In this document: in pieces, positions 10,583 to 21,800 of the stretch | Position numbering within the stretch: the stretch's first letter is position 1 | Layout of the letters: every line of letters starts with the position of its first letter | NCBI GenBank assembly: GCA_014376935.1 | Contig: JACMQO010000010.1 | Span: 1 to 42,203 of the forward strand | Source: Bdellovibrio sp. | Lineage (GTDB): Bacteria; Bdellovibrionota; Bdellovibrionia; Bdellovibrionales; Bdellovibrionaceae | Direction of reading: 5' to 3' | DNA: 42,203 nt | Program-made: the position numbers and the translations under genes | Notes under the pieces: generated by a model | What the model was told of the DNA's origin: nothing | The model's input: only the letters and a program-made list of their open reading frames with translations | Database searches by the model: none

Positions 10583-11392
10583 TTAACTATCGACGGGCTT
10601 CTTTGCTAAAGAAGCTACATCACCTGAGGTTTCAGGCTTTGCAACCGCGTCCGGCTTAGACTGCTGCTGATTAGAATTTCTGTTTTGATTTTGATTTCTA
10701 TTTTGCTGAGCTTGCTGCGGTTTTTGATTTTGATTCGGGTTGCGCGGCCCATTTTGATTGGGGTGATTCGCCTTTTTAGCGTTCGGATTTTGTCCTTGTC
10801 GCTGTTGATTACTCTGATTTAAGTTCTTAGCACCATCTGCATTTTGAGTTTTTTGACCCTGATTGCCGTGACGTGGATTTTGATTACTATTCTGGTTTTG
10901 TGGGCGTGATTGTTGCGCGGCTCTTGCCGGTTGATTTTTCTTTTCTTGCGCCTGCTGAGCTTGCTCGGTCGCCTTTTCAGCGGCTTTTTGCACCTGGGCC
11001 TGTGCTTCGACCGGGCTTAAAATCATCGTATCTTGAACGGCTGAAATTTCTTTTTGATCTTTCTGTTTGAATCCACGGACTTTCTTTTGCGTGTCGACCT
11101 TATTTAACTGTTCAGTCAAATCAACAGTCACCGGACCAAAGCACCTAACTTGGCAGCTTAAACGTCTACCATCTAAAAAGTAACTTGTTCCGATTAAACT
11201 TAATTCGGCTTTACTAGGCTCTGGAATTGAGTTGTCACCCGACGTGATGCGCACGCGGCATTCTGCGCATGATGGTACGCCATTGCAAATTGATTTGATC
11301 TTTAATCCATTTTCTTTTGCGATCTGTAAAAGTGATTTAGATGGATCAACATCGCATTCCACATTCATAGGCATAAATTTAATTTTCATCAT
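10583..11392 (-). CDS. [2Fe-2S] ferredoxin with Asn/Gln/Pro-rich low-complexity C-terminal tail
   Basis: CNGVPSCAECRVRI...LSCQVRC iron-sulfur ligands; tail QQSRPQNQNSNQNPRHGNQGQ...NQNQNRNSNQQQSK. Confidence 0.85.
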   Translation of the reverse strand: MMKIKFMPMNVECDVDPSKSLLQIAKENGLKIKSICNGVPSCAECRVRITSGDNSIPEPSKAELSLIGTSYFLDGRRLSCQVRCFGPVTVDLTEQLNKVDTQKKVRGFKQKDQKEISAVQDTMILSPVEAQAQVQKAAEKATEQAQQAQEKKNQPARAAQQSRPQNQNSNQNPRHGNQGQKTQNADGAKNLNQSNQQRQGQNPNAKKANHPNQNGPRNPNQNQKPQQAQQNRNQNQNRNSNQQQSKPDAVAKPETSGDVASLAKKPVDS

Positions 11393-11432
11393 CCACCACT
11401 ATTTCGTTACTAAAAAAGTAATCGCAACTTCA

Positions 11433-12641
11433 TTAACTGACGATCACTTTTACAAATTTCTTTTTGCCAGCTTTGATTAATATCTGCTGGCCCGAGGCTA
11501 AATCTAATTTTAATTTTGTATCTGACACTTTTTGCGAATCAATTTGCACACCGCCGCCCAAGATCAAGCGACTGGCCTCACCGTTACTGACACTTAAACC
11601 TGCTTGCGTCATCAGTTGAATCAATCCAATGTTTTGCGGCGTCGTCGAAAAAGTTTCGACGTGATCCGGAACACCTTTGTCGACAAAGATCCGATTAAAT
11701 TCATCTTCAGCGGCCTGCGCGGCCGCTTGGGAGTGAAAACGGGCGACAAGAAATTTAGCTAAATCAACTTTGACTTGGCGTGGATGCATCGTTTTTAATT
11801 TTTCAATTTCAGCCGCAGTTTTATCGGTCAGTAACTGATAATATCTAAACATCAATTCATCAGAAACGCGCATTGTTTTACCAAAAATATCTTTTGGTGA
11901 TTCATCAATACCAATATAATTATCTAACGACTTCGACATTTTATTAACACCGTCTAAACCTTCTAGTAACGGCATCGTTAAAACGCACTGCTGTTCTTGA
12001 CCGTAGCTAGATTGTAAATCACGACCAACAAGTAAGTTAAACTTTTGATCGGTTCCACCCAACTCTAGGTCTGTTTTCAGCGCAACCGAATCGTAGCCTT
12101 GGCATAAGGGGTACAAAAATTCATGCAAAGAGATCGGCGTATTGGCTTTATAGCGCTTTGTAAAATCATCACGCTCAAGCATGCGGGCCACCGTGTACTG
12201 AGCCGACAACTTAATGAAATCAATCGAAGTCATTTTTAATAGCCAGCTCGAGTTGTAAACGATTTCGGTTTTATCAGGATCTAAAATTTTAAAAATCTGT
12301 TTTGCGTACGTTTTTGAATTCTGATCAATTTCTTCACGGGTTAAAATAGGACGTGTCGTATTTTTACCCGTCGGATCACCGATCAAAGCCGTAAAGTCAC
12401 CGATCAAGAAATGAATATGATGACCTAAATCTTGTAACGTTTTTAATTTATTGATTACAACCGTGTGACCAATATGAATATCGGGACGACTAGGGTCTGC
12501 GCCTAACTTGATATTCAAAGGCTTTTTCGTATCAAAACTTTTTTTAAGTTTTTTTAAAAAATCCTTTTCGCTAATAAAATCTACCGCACCGAACTTGATT
12601 CGTTCTAATTGCTCTTCAGGTGGTAAAAATTGAAACGCCAT
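11433..12641 (-). CDS. tyrS: Tyrosyl-tRNA synthetase
   Basis: 402 aa; HIGH-like [17 protein letters not shown] motif ([10 protein letters not shown]), C-terminal S4-like domain. Confidence 0.93.
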   Translation of the reverse strand: MAFQFLPPEEQLERIKFGAVDFISEKDFLKKLKKSFDTKKPLNIKLGADPSRPDIHIGHTVVINKLKTLQDLGHHIHFLIGDFTALIGDPTGKNTTRPILTREEIDQNSKTYAKQIFKILDPDKTEIVYNSSWLLKMTSIDFIKLSAQYTVARMLERDDFTKRYKANTPISLHEFLYPLCQGYDSVALKTDLELGGTDQKFNLLVGRDLQSSYGQEQQCVLTMPLLEGLDGVNKMSKSLDNYIGIDESPKDIFGKTMRVSDELMFRYYQLLTDKTAAEIEKLKTMHPRQVKVDLAKFLVARFHSQAAAQAAEDEFNRIFVDKGVPDHVETFSTTPQNIGLIQLMTQAGLSVSNGEASRLILGGGVQIDSQKVSDTKLKLDLASGQQILIKAGKKKFVKVIVS

Positions 12642-12669
12642 AATAATCCCTTTAAATTAAAAACTAACC

Positions 12670-14232
12670 TTATCGTGCCATTTCAACAGAACGAGTCTCG
12701 CGCACTACAGTGACTTTCACTTGGCCGGCGTAAGACATCTCGCGTTCGATTTTCTTCACGATATCGCGCGCTAACATTGAGCTTTGATCGTCAGTGACTC
12801 GCGAGCTTTCAACCAGCACCCGCACTTCGCGGCCCGCTTGTAAAGCCACGGCTTTCATGACGCCGTCGAAAGAGTTCGCGATACTTTCTAGATCTTTTAA
12901 ACGATTAATGAAGCTATCCATCTGATTACGACGGGCCCCTGGGCGCGAGTTTGATAAAATGTTCGCGGCATGAACAACCCAGGCTAAAGACGTGTTCGGT
13001 TTTTCGTTATCGTTATGGCAACGAATCGCGTAACAAACTTCTTCTGATTCACCGTATTTTTTCGCTAGATCTGCGCCAACGAATGCGTAGTTACCTTCAA
13101 ACGTATGATCTGCCGCTAAGCCAATTCCGTGTAAAAGACCCGCACGTTTTGCGACCTTGATATTTAATCCAAGTTCTGCCGCTAATAATCCTGAAATATG
13201 AGCCACTTCAAGAGCGTGGTTCAAAGCGTTTTGCGCGTGCGTGCTACGGTATTTCAAACTACCCACCATTTTCGTTAACTCTTGGTGAATTTGTCCGATA
13301 CCTAGTTCAGCAACAACTTTATCGCCTTCTTCTTTCATTGATTTTGATAATTCTGATTTTTGTTTTTCAACGACTTCTTCGATACGTGCCGGATGAACGC
13401 GTCCGTCTTCCATTAACTTATCGATTGTTCTGCGTGCTAATTCACGACGAATTGGATCGAAACCAGAAATGACGATTGTTTCAGGTGTATCATCGACGAT
13501 TAAATCCACGCCGCACATTGATTCTAATGTACGGATGTTACGACCCTCACGTCCGATAATTTTACCCTTCATTTCATCTGAAGTTAAGCTCATGACCGAT
13601 ACGGTTCTTTCTGATGTGTATTCAGACGCGAAGCGGGCCATGGCGCGCGCGATGATATTGCGTGAACGTTTGTCGGCTTCTTTTAAAGCTTCTTCTTCGA
13701 TTTCAGCGATTTTTTTGCTGGCTTCAACTTTAGCCGTTTCTTCTAGAACTTGAAATAATTCGCGCTTAGCTTGGTCTTGCGACATCTGTGCGATATTTTC
13801 TAATTTCTTTTGCAGCTGCCCCACTTGGTCTTGCGTGCTGCGGTCTAATTCTTTGATGCGGTTTTCAGTGATGACTAATTTTTCTTCGCGGTCTTTTAAT
13901 CCGGCCGCGAATTTATCGTTATCGTCCTGACGCTGTTTGTGCTGGTCTTCGATTTCTTTTAAACGACGCTCGACCTGAAGCTCTTTATTTTTTAAAGTCG
14001 CTTTTTGCTTATTGATTTCAGTCTCGATATTTTTTCTAGACTTAGTTTCAAAATCTTTCGCTTTTGTTTCAGAATCTTTTTTGATCTTTAAAGATTCTGA
14101 CTTTGCTTTATTTACAATTTTTTCAGCTTCTGTGTGAGCCGTTTTTTTTGTGTTTTGATCTTGAATACGTTTAAACGCAAAAACAATCAAAGCACCAACA
14201 ATAAAACCAACTAATACGTAAACTAACTCCAT
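12670..14232 (-). CDS. rny: Ribonuclease Y
   Basis: N-terminal TM, long coiled coil, KH segment (GKIIGREGRNIRTLESMCGVDLIVDDTPE), HD domain (NHALEVAHISGLLAAELG). Confidence 0.95.
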   Translation of the reverse strand: MELVYVLVGFIVGALIVFAFKRIQDQNTKKTAHTEAEKIVNKAKSESLKIKKDSETKAKDFETKSRKNIETEINKQKATLKNKELQVERRLKEIEDQHKQRQDDNDKFAAGLKDREEKLVITENRIKELDRSTQDQVGQLQKKLENIAQMSQDQAKRELFQVLEETAKVEASKKIAEIEEEALKEADKRSRNIIARAMARFASEYTSERTVSVMSLTSDEMKGKIIGREGRNIRTLESMCGVDLIVDDTPETIVISGFDPIRRELARRTIDKLMEDGRVHPARIEEVVEKQKSELSKSMKEEGDKVVAELGIGQIHQELTKMVGSLKYRSTHAQNALNHALEVAHISGLLAAELGLNIKVAKRAGLLHGIGLAADHTFEGNYAFVGADLAKKYGESEEVCYAIRCHNDNEKPNTSLAWVVHAANILSNSRPGARRNQMDSFINRLKDLESIANSFDGVMKAVALQAGREVRVLVESSRVTDDQSSMLARDIVKKIEREMSYAGQVKVTVVRETRSVEMAR

Positions 14233-14250
14233 AAACGAACCCCTTTTTCC

Positions 14251-14811
14251 CTAACAGCCGACTTCGACAGTTTTTTCGTCTGTAATAATAAAATGACATT
14301 TCAAATCATGATCTTCGACTGGAACTGAATCCACCAAAGACGACTGATAACAAACACCGATCACGGACCCTTTAAATTTTTCTAACGTTTGATCATAAAA
14401 ACCGCGCCCGCGCCCCAGCCTGTGACCTTGCAGGTCAAAAGCCAATCCAGGTACGACAACTCCTTGAAGTTGATCCAGTTCAACACTTTCGCCATCAATG
14501 GGCTCTTGAAAACCCAAAGACGTTTTTTGAAAAGATTGAACTGACTTTTTAAATTCTAATTTTTTTTCTGATAAGACCGGAAAGCACCACTGAATATTTT
14601 CAGAGACTTCCGGCCATTGGATCAAAGGCTCTGACGCCATTGATTGAAAACCGGCCCATAAACCTTTTTCGCTAGCCAATTTGTTTTTAAGATTTTTTTG
14701 CACGCGCGCAGATTTTTCACGTGCTTCATCACCACTGATCTTTTTAAGATCAGCTAAAATGCGACGACGCATTTCTAATTTCATTTGAGTGATTGAAACC
14801 ACAGACTGCAA
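14251..14811 (-). CDS. 5-formyltetrahydrofolate cyclo-ligase family protein
   Basis: VVVPGLAFDLQGHRLGRGRGFYDQTL motif. Confidence 0.88.
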   Translation of the reverse strand: MQSVVSITQMKLEMRRRILADLKKISGDEAREKSARVQKNLKNKLASEKGLWAGFQSMASEPLIQWPEVSENIQWCFPVLSEKKLEFKKSVQSFQKTSLGFQEPIDGESVELDQLQGVVVPGLAFDLQGHRLGRGRGFYDQTLEKFKGSVIGVCYQSSLVDSVPVEDHDLKCHFIITDEKTVEVGC

Positions 14812-14847
14812 AGCGATTCTCCAATGTTATTAAGAACTAAAAAAAAT

Positions 14848-15171
14848 TTAGTTCCAATTCACCTTGTTCGCTTTGGAATTTTCTAGATCGCCCGCCATCT
14901 TTAAAGCTTTCGCTTCAATTTTTTCTAGTTCGGCACGCGCACGTTTTTTGAGAAGAATCATCTCTTCGGCAATGTTTAATGCAGCTAATACGGCCGCATT
15001 TTGAAAAGATGAGTTTTTGGTAGCAGATAAGGCTTCAGTCACTTTTCTATTCACGAATTCAACAAGTTCATTCACTGTTTCATCATCATGAGAGCTTTTG
15101 ATTTTGTACGAAACACCAGCTATTTTAAAATCGAAGGTTTGTTTTTTTTGCGCTTTTTGTGTTTCGGCCAT
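14848..15171 (-). CDS. zapA: Cell division protein ZapA family
   Basis: 107 aa, FKIAGVSYKIKSSHDDETVNELVEFVNRKV plus coiled coil; adjacent to the cyclo-ligase as in many bacteria. Confidence 0.75.
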   Translation of the reverse strand: MAETQKAQKKQTFDFKIAGVSYKIKSSHDDETVNELVEFVNRKVTEALSATKNSSFQNAAVLAALNIAEEMILLKKRARAELEKIEAKALKMAGDLENSKANKVNWN

Positions 15172-15316
15172 GACTGTCTTTTTTTACCTTTACTTTAAGT
15201 TGATCAAACTACCTATGTTCAAATAACTTCTTTGAAAAAATCCAAAGTTAACAATAACTTACATAGATAAGTATAAACACTGTGAACAGGCTGGCAAGTG
15301 GTTTTGCGGCTGATAA

Positions 15317-15871
15317 TTACTTACGGCAAATACAGATGTCAGATGACTCTTTATTTGTGCATTCTAGCTTCCCGGCCGCCCCGACCTTTTCAAAGCTGAT
15401 CGACTTATACTGATCGCGCTCTTTACCAAACTGCAAAAGGGTTTGCCCAGAACGGACCTCTTTCACTTTAAGAAAATCTTCGCGCACATCGGCCCGCATC
15501 AGCAGCTGATTAATCGATGATTCATCAGTCAGGCCCCTTTGACGCGCGTCATTATTAAGAAGCTTCAAAGTATCGTCATCAGTCACCTTATAAATAGAAA
15601 CCAGACCTTTTTCGACCTTTAACTTCAGCAACTGGCCTTTTTCTTTATAAAGCACTTCGCGGTACAAAGTTTCAGACGTCTTTAAATCGTAGTTTTTGTC
15701 GATGAATTCATACAGTTGATTCAGATTTTGAATTTTCTGAACGTCTTCTTTCGTCGCTAAGCAGTTCTTAATATTTTGCTGAAAGGGAGTTAATTTTTTT
15801 TCGCGCGCCGAAGCCGAGATTGAAATCAAAACCAAACACACGATAAATAGAGTCGAAACCGCAAAAGGCAT
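15317..15871 (-). CDS. Secreted hypothetical protein
   Basis: Signal peptide MPFAVSTLFIVCLVLISISASA; no family recognised. Confidence 0.6.
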   Translation of the reverse strand: MPFAVSTLFIVCLVLISISASAREKKLTPFQQNIKNCLATKEDVQKIQNLNQLYEFIDKNYDLKTSETLYREVLYKEKGQLLKLKVEKGLVSIYKVTDDDTLKLLNNDARQRGLTDESSINQLLMRADVREDFLKVKEVRSGQTLLQFGKERDQYKSISFEKVGAAGKLECTNKESSDICICRK

Positions 15872-16095
15872 AAATCATCGTAGGCTTTTATAAAATGCAA
15901 ATCTAGCTTTTTCACGGTGGCTGCCTGGTTTAAAAAGCGTATCAAAACGAGACCGTGCACAAAGTACCGCGCCAATTTTTGTTTAACACCCGCACTTCGT
16001 GTGAACAAACGATTGCATTCAAATCTAAGCTAAGGCCCAAAAGCTTCATTTGATTGTGGCTTCCTTCTTGTATCCTTTTAAGATGTGAGGTTTCT

Positions 16096-17292
16096 ATGAA
16101 AAATAAATTCTATTTAAGTTTAACAGCTATTCTTGTCACTGCGACACTGGTGCCCCTAGTCAGCTTCGCAAAAACTGAAACTTTTAAAATGAAACCTTTT
16201 ATAACGGCCGAGTCTTCTAAAGAAGAAATAGCCGGCGGCTTACAATTACTTTTTAAAAATAGTTTATCGGTCGAAGAATTAGAAAAAAGAGTCGGCGATA
16301 GCCAAGCTTTTCAATCATTAGTTTACGACACTTTAAATACGGCCATCGCGAAAAATCCCAACATTCAAGTTGAAACTTCAGAGAAAACCTTTCGTGGTAA
16401 TTTCGTCAAAGAGACCACGATTAAATTTCCAAGCTTAATTCAAAGAGCCAACAACCATCCGGCCAACACCATGATCGCCCGAATCTACGAACAATCTGTT
16501 CAAGATAAAAATTGTGATTACAAATACCCAACAACCATTATGTTACATCATATCTTAAACGAAGTTGAAAAGATTGAAGAGGCCGCGACTTATATTTCGG
16601 CGGGTATCCTAAATAAACCTTCGATCGTGGTCGTGATCCAAATGCCTCACTACGCGCAACGGCGCCTAGCAGATGGGTCTGAGAATTTTTTAAATTCAGA
16701 TTTAGCAAGCTTTAGAAAAAATATGGCGCAATTGATTTTAGATGTTCATCTATTAAAAAATTATATCGAAACCCGTTCTAACGTCGACACGAACCACATA
16801 AGCTTAACTGGATTTTCGTTAGGCGCAGTGATGGGTTTAACGATTGGAGCATTTGACCAAAGCTTTAATAGCTACGGTTTTTTAATGGGTGGATCGGACA
16901 TGGCCAACATTTTGATGAATCGTGTCACTTCTAATCCGACAAGTGAAGTCGCCGAAGCCTTAAATAATTCTGTAAAGAACGAAGATTACATCCGTTCTGA
17001 AATTGGTGCTGTTGATTCGTTAACTTGGTTACACCGTTATAAAAATAAAGAAACTTTTTTCTTAAACAACAGTCAAGATGTCGTTGTTAAATATAAAGAA
17101 AATGTTCAACCCACTCTTGATATTTTAAAGGCGAATGAAAACCAGGTCGCAACCCGCGTGAACGAAGGCGGACACGTGCCAACTGGGTCGGCATTTACAA
17201 AATTTAAAGAAATCTTTAGACCGCTGAATGATTTTATCATGAAGGGCGCGCCGGATAAAAGCGACGTCTGCCCGATGCGCGGTGGAAATTAA
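16096..17292 (+). CDS. Secreted alpha/beta-hydrolase-like protein
   Basis: Likely start is ATG 16096 (MKNKFYLSLTAILVTATLVPLVSFA signal peptide) rather than 16054; nucleophile-elbow-like LTGFSLGAVMG and C-terminal EGGHVP. Confidence 0.55.
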   Translation: MKNKFYLSLTAILVTATLVPLVSFAKTETFKMKPFITAESSKEEIAGGLQLLFKNSLSVEELEKRVGDSQAFQSLVYDTLNTAIAKNPNIQVETSEKTFRGNFVKETTIKFPSLIQRANNHPANTMIARIYEQSVQDKNCDYKYPTTIMLHHILNEVEKIEEAATYISAGILNKPSIVVVIQMPHYAQRRLADGSENFLNSDLASFRKNMAQLILDVHLLKNYIETRSNVDTNHISLTGFSLGAVMGLTIGAFDQSFNSYGFLMGGSDMANILMNRVTSNPTSEVAEALNNSVKNEDYIRSEIGAVDSLTWLHRYKNKETFFLNNSQDVVVKYKENVQPTLDILKANENQVATRVNEGGHVPTGSAFTKFKEIFRPLNDFIMKGAPDKSDVCPMRGGN

Positions 17293-17295
17293 AGA

Positions 17296-18492
17296 CTAAT
17301 GAATACCTAGAATCGATTTAACATACTCTTCGTATTTAAAAAGTCTTAAGTCAGAAACTTTTTCGCCGACGCCAATTAATTTAATTGGAATTTTAAGTTG
17401 ATCAACCACAGCTAAAGCGACGCCCCCTTTAGCTGTTCCATCCATTTTCGTTAACACGCAACCCGTTACACCCAAGGCCGCATTATACTCTTTGGCCTGC
17501 ATCAAGGCATTCTGACCCGAGTTCGCATCAAGTACAATCCAAGTTTCATGGGGCGCTTCAGGAATCACCTTCGCCATCACACGCTTTACTTTTTTTAGTT
17601 CGTCCATCAAATGACTTTGCGTGTGCAAACGACCGGCCGTATCTAAAATCACGTAATCAAAATTTTGCGCTTTCGCTTTTTGGATCGCATCAAACGCGAC
17701 CGCGCTGGGATCCGTGGTATTTGATGGCCAAAAAATTTCAACTTGTCCTTCGGCTGAAGCTGAAGCCGAAGCCCGGTCGGTCCAAACTTTTAATTGTCCA
17801 CCCGCCGCCGCACGAAACGTATCGCCCGCCGCGACTAAAATTTTAAAACCGTCTGTCGCTAATTGGGAAGTGATTTTTCCGATCGATGTGGTTTTACCCG
17901 CGCCGTTCACTCCCACAACCATCAGGACAGTTGGACCTGACGGCGCTTTCGTGATTTGTTCTTTTACTTGCGTGTTTTGTTCAAATTCGCCTTGAACGGG
18001 TTTTAGAATTTGCATCATTTCTTTTTCTAAAGCCCATTTAACCGTATTGATATCTGAAATTTGTTTTGAAGAAAGTTCTGACTTAATCACATCTAATAAG
18101 CGTTCGACCGTTTGCGGACCCAGATCACTTGTGTATAAAACTTCTTCGACTTCGTCTAAAACTAATTTTTTATCCGCGTTTGAAAAAGCTTTACGGATAC
18201 GACCAAAAAAACTTTCTTCGGTTTTTGCTAACGCTTCGGCGATCGTGATGTTGGTTTCTTCTTCTTTAACGACGGCTTTACGATCAGCAATATCTTTTAA
18301 CCGCGCTTCTTCTAGTTGATCAGCCCCTACGGTCACATCATTAACAGGAACCGGCACCGCTTCATTCGGGGTGATACTTGGCGTTTTTCTTTTTTTAACA
18401 ATCGATAAGACAACTGTTCCCATCACCGCTAAAAAAAGAACACCGATAAAAACTAACAAGATGGTCATTTGGTCAAAGTGTGATTCAGACAT
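17296..18492 (-). CDS. ftsY: Signal recognition particle receptor FtsY
   Basis: SRP GTPase motifs: VVGVNGAGKTTSIGKI, AAGDTFRAAAGGQL, LDTAGRLHTQSHLMDEL, TKMDGTAKGG. Confidence 0.96.
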   Translation of the reverse strand: MSESHFDQMTILLVFIGVLFLAVMGTVVLSIVKKRKTPSITPNEAVPVPVNDVTVGADQLEEARLKDIADRKAVVKEEETNITIAEALAKTEESFFGRIRKAFSNADKKLVLDEVEEVLYTSDLGPQTVERLLDVIKSELSSKQISDINTVKWALEKEMMQILKPVQGEFEQNTQVKEQITKAPSGPTVLMVVGVNGAGKTTSIGKITSQLATDGFKILVAAGDTFRAAAGGQLKVWTDRASASASAEGQVEIFWPSNTTDPSAVAFDAIQKAKAQNFDYVILDTAGRLHTQSHLMDELKKVKRVMAKVIPEAPHETWIVLDANSGQNALMQAKEYNAALGVTGCVLTKMDGTAKGGVALAVVDQLKIPIKLIGVGEKVSDLRLFKYEEYVKSILGIH

Positions 18493-18502
18493 TTTTTAAT
18501 TC

Positions 18503-18796
18503 CTATTCTTCGGTTTCATTTTTTGCGATATCTTTGGGGTCGATTTCGCAGTCGATCGGCCAGGCTTCTTTATGAAATCCATAAGGGCAGTGGCGACATT
18601 TATTAGTACAGCAATATCCGCGTGATTTTAAGTAATAGGACGTCAAGACATGAAATCCCGTCTGTGGGTCTAGGTAGCTGTTCTTTTTTTCTGCGCACGC
18701 CTGCTTATGGAGCGCAACCCATTGTGGCGGTTCAGTCGTATCTAAAAAAACAGGAGCTGGTTTTAAATCAGCTCCTGTTTTCGGCTTACTTGTCAT
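18503..18796 (-). CDS. Small cysteine-rich protein (DUF5522-like)
   Basis: GFHVLTSYYLKSRGYCCTNKCRHCPYGFHKEAW; 5' part of the ORF overlaps a strong terminator hairpin. Confidence 0.6.
   Translation of the reverse strand: MTSKPKTGADLKPAPVFLDTTEPPQWVALHKQACAEKKNSYLDPQTGFHVLTSYYLKSRGYCCTNKCRHCPYGFHKEAWPIDCEIDPKDIAKNETEE
18744..18781 (-). terminator. Intrinsic terminator for smc, embedded in the 5' coding part of ORF 18503-18796
   Basis: Perfect 13-bp inverted repeat AAAACAGGAGCTG (18747-18759) / CAGCTCCTGTTTT (18769-18781), 9-nt loop; minus-strand stem is followed by a run of 7 T. Confidence 0.8.
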
Positions 18797-18808
18797 GTTT
18801 GTTACGTA

Positions 18809-21800
18809 CTACTGAATATCAGCTAATGAAACTGAAACCATCGTTGAAACGCCGCGCTCTTGCATTGTGACACCGTAAAGTTTTTCAGCCACTTCCATTG
18901 TGTGTTTATTATGTGTCACAACAATGATTTGTGAACGCTTCGCCATCTCTTTAACTAAGTCATTGAAACGGAATACGTTGGCGTCATCAAGTGGCGCATC
19001 AACCTCATCCAATAAACAATACGGAGACGGTTTCACCAAGAAGATCGAGAAGACTAACGCAACGGCCGTTAATGCTTTTTCGCCACCCGACATTAACGTC
19101 ACGTTTTGCATTTTCTTACCCGGAGGTTTCGCGATGATTTCGATACCCATTTCGCTTTTCTCTGTGTCTTCAACTAGTTCAAGCTTCGCTTCACCGCCGC
19201 CGAATAACACTGGGAAAACTTTTTGGAAACGTTCATTCACTAGATCAAAAGTTTCTTTGAAACGCTTTGAACAGATTTTATTAATACGGTCGATCACTTT
19301 ACGAAGCTGTTCTTTCGCTTCGGTTAAGTCTGCATGCTGCTGAGTTAAGAATGCATAACGCTCTTGAGTTTCAGAGTATTCATTAATCGCTGATAAATTC
19401 ACTTCGCCAATTTTCGCTAACTTTTCGCGTAATTCTTTAAGATCAGCTTCAGCCGTGGCTGGGTAGTCTGGACGATCCATATACTTCGGAGCCACTTCTT
19501 CTAAAATAAGCATGTACTTTTCACGAACTTGGTCGATCAAGTATTGCTCTTTCATTTTCGCTTGTTCCAATTTCAACTGCGCATCGTTCATTTTAGCAAG
19601 TCGTTCATTACGTTCACGCGTTGATGAGTTCACTTGGCTTTCTAATTCACGAATATGAGCCGTTTCAATCTCAAATTGATTTTTGAAACTAGTCATTTCT
19701 AAACGTTTTGTTTCAACGTCTGCCAACATTTTTTCAAAATCAATTTTGGCTTGTTCTAAACTGTACTGACCTTCGCTCATTTGGAACGAATAGCCTTCAG
19801 CTTCTTCATTCATTCTAGATAATTGAAGATCTAAATCGTTCACTTGTTTTGTGACCATTTCAAGTTGACGATTCACACCTTGGTATTCTTGTGTTTTCGT
19901 TGCCGCGCGAATTTGTAAATCCATCACGTGCGCTTGAGTTGTTTCAAAATTATCTTTCATTGAATTGTATTCAGCTGTTAATGCATCAACCGAAATTTCT
20001 AATTCAACTTTATTTGTGCGCGTTTCTTCTAAACGTTCGTTTAATTCATCGATTTTTTGATTCATTGTTTCTAATGATTCATTGATACGACGAACTTCAC
20101 GCTCTTGACGTTCAACAGCTGATGCGGCTTGAGCAAATTCATTTTCAGAACGCTCTAAGTCTTTTCGTAATTCAGCCACTTTGATTTCTTGTTCTAAGCG
20201 ACGTTTTTGTGCGCCTTCAAAGTCAGTTAAAACGTTGGCTAATTGCGCTTCAATTTTCTTAAGTGAAGCCGTAGCCAAAGCTAGCTTTCCAGCCCATTCA
20301 TTTTTCTTGTCTGATAATTCTTTGATTTCACGACGACGTTTTAAAACGCCAGATTCAGCGGAATCTTTCGATCCACCCGTTAACACGCCGTCAGCTGATA
20401 ATGTATCACCATCTTGAGTTACGAATGTCCAACCGCCGTAGTTCGGGCGTAATTTTAAAGCCGTACGGATTGAATCAACAACCACAACGCCATCTAAAAT
20501 TTCTGCTACTTTGCCCGAGTACTTTTCATTTGAACGAACGATATCTTTTAATAAACCATGAACGCCAGCTTCAGAAGTCGGGCTTCCTTGAAGTGGTTTC
20601 GCGTAAAGGCCATCGTTTGAGTAGAAGCTTGAACGACCGGTATTTTGTTCTTTTAAGTAATCAACCGCTTCAATTGCTTGCTCTGATTTTTGCGATAATA
20701 GCATTTGTAATTTAGAACCAAGTGCTGCTTCCATCGCGATTTCAAATTCAGCCGGAACTTCGATCACTTCAGAAACTGGTTTAAAGAATTCTGATACCGT
20801 ACCGTCGGCGTGCATTTGCGCTGTTTTGGCTTTTGACCAAAGCATGACCTGCTTAACGCCTTCTTCGAAACCTTCAAAGTTGGCCGCTAAGTTTTCTAAT
20901 CCGTAAAGGCGAGACGCCGTTTCATTTAAGTGATCTTTAAATTCCTGAACTTCGACCTGTTTAGTCTGAAGCGCTTCCGTTAAAGCCTTTTTATTCGCTT
21001 CGAAAGCTTCAGCATCGTTCGAAAGATCTAACTGCATCTGGCGTTCAGCATCTAAAGAATTAGATACTTTTTTACGACGACCTTCGAAGTCGTGGTGCTT
21101 TTCGCGAAGTTCTGACAAGTTAATTTCTTCGTCAGCTAATTTAGATTCTAATTCTTCTTTTTGCGTTGTGAACGACTGAACGCGGGCATCCAGTGACGAT
21201 TCACTTTGGCCTAACGCGATTTGCTCGCGGCGTTTTACAGTTAATTCGCTATCGATATTTGAATAGCGCGCTTGTGACGACGCAAAAGCCTCGGATTGCT
21301 CGGCTGATTCGGTCGTTAAGCTTTCTGATTCTTCTTTAAGTTCAGCCGCTTGTTCAGTTAACTGATTTAAATCACGCGATAATAATTCATGACGAGCTTT
21401 TTGCTCATTTAAAATATTACCGGTCATTTGTTCGTTGCGTTTAGCTTGTTCTAAGCCGAAACGTAATTCTTGAATTTCCATTTCTTTTTTCTGAACTGAG
21501 TTTTGGAAATTGTAGAATTCGGTTTGTTTATTTTCGACCGCTTTTTCTTGCTCTAAAATTGTTAATTTTAAAGTTTCTAATTGCGATTGCATTTGCGCTA
21601 AATTCGCTTCGCTACCTATTTCGGTCGCTTGCGATTCATCGAAAATCTTTTGCGCTTCGTCGGCGATGTGTTTCAGGCCTACGAATTGTAAAGATGAAGA
21701 CCATAACTCTAAGTCTTCAATTTGGTTTTTGATATTACGGTAACGTTCCGCACGTTGGGCTTGACGCTGCAAAGAATCGATCTGGCGCTTTAATTCGCCG

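Noticed and set aside
14812-14847. 6S RNA expected between zapA and the cyclo-ligase gene
   Set aside because: The gap is only 36 bp, too short for a 6S RNA.
18900-19343. Plus-strand ORFs antisense to smc (also those inside ftsY, rny, ppdK, ABC-F, batD)
   Set aside because: They lie opposite strong coding frames and show no recognisable motifs; expected antisense artefacts.
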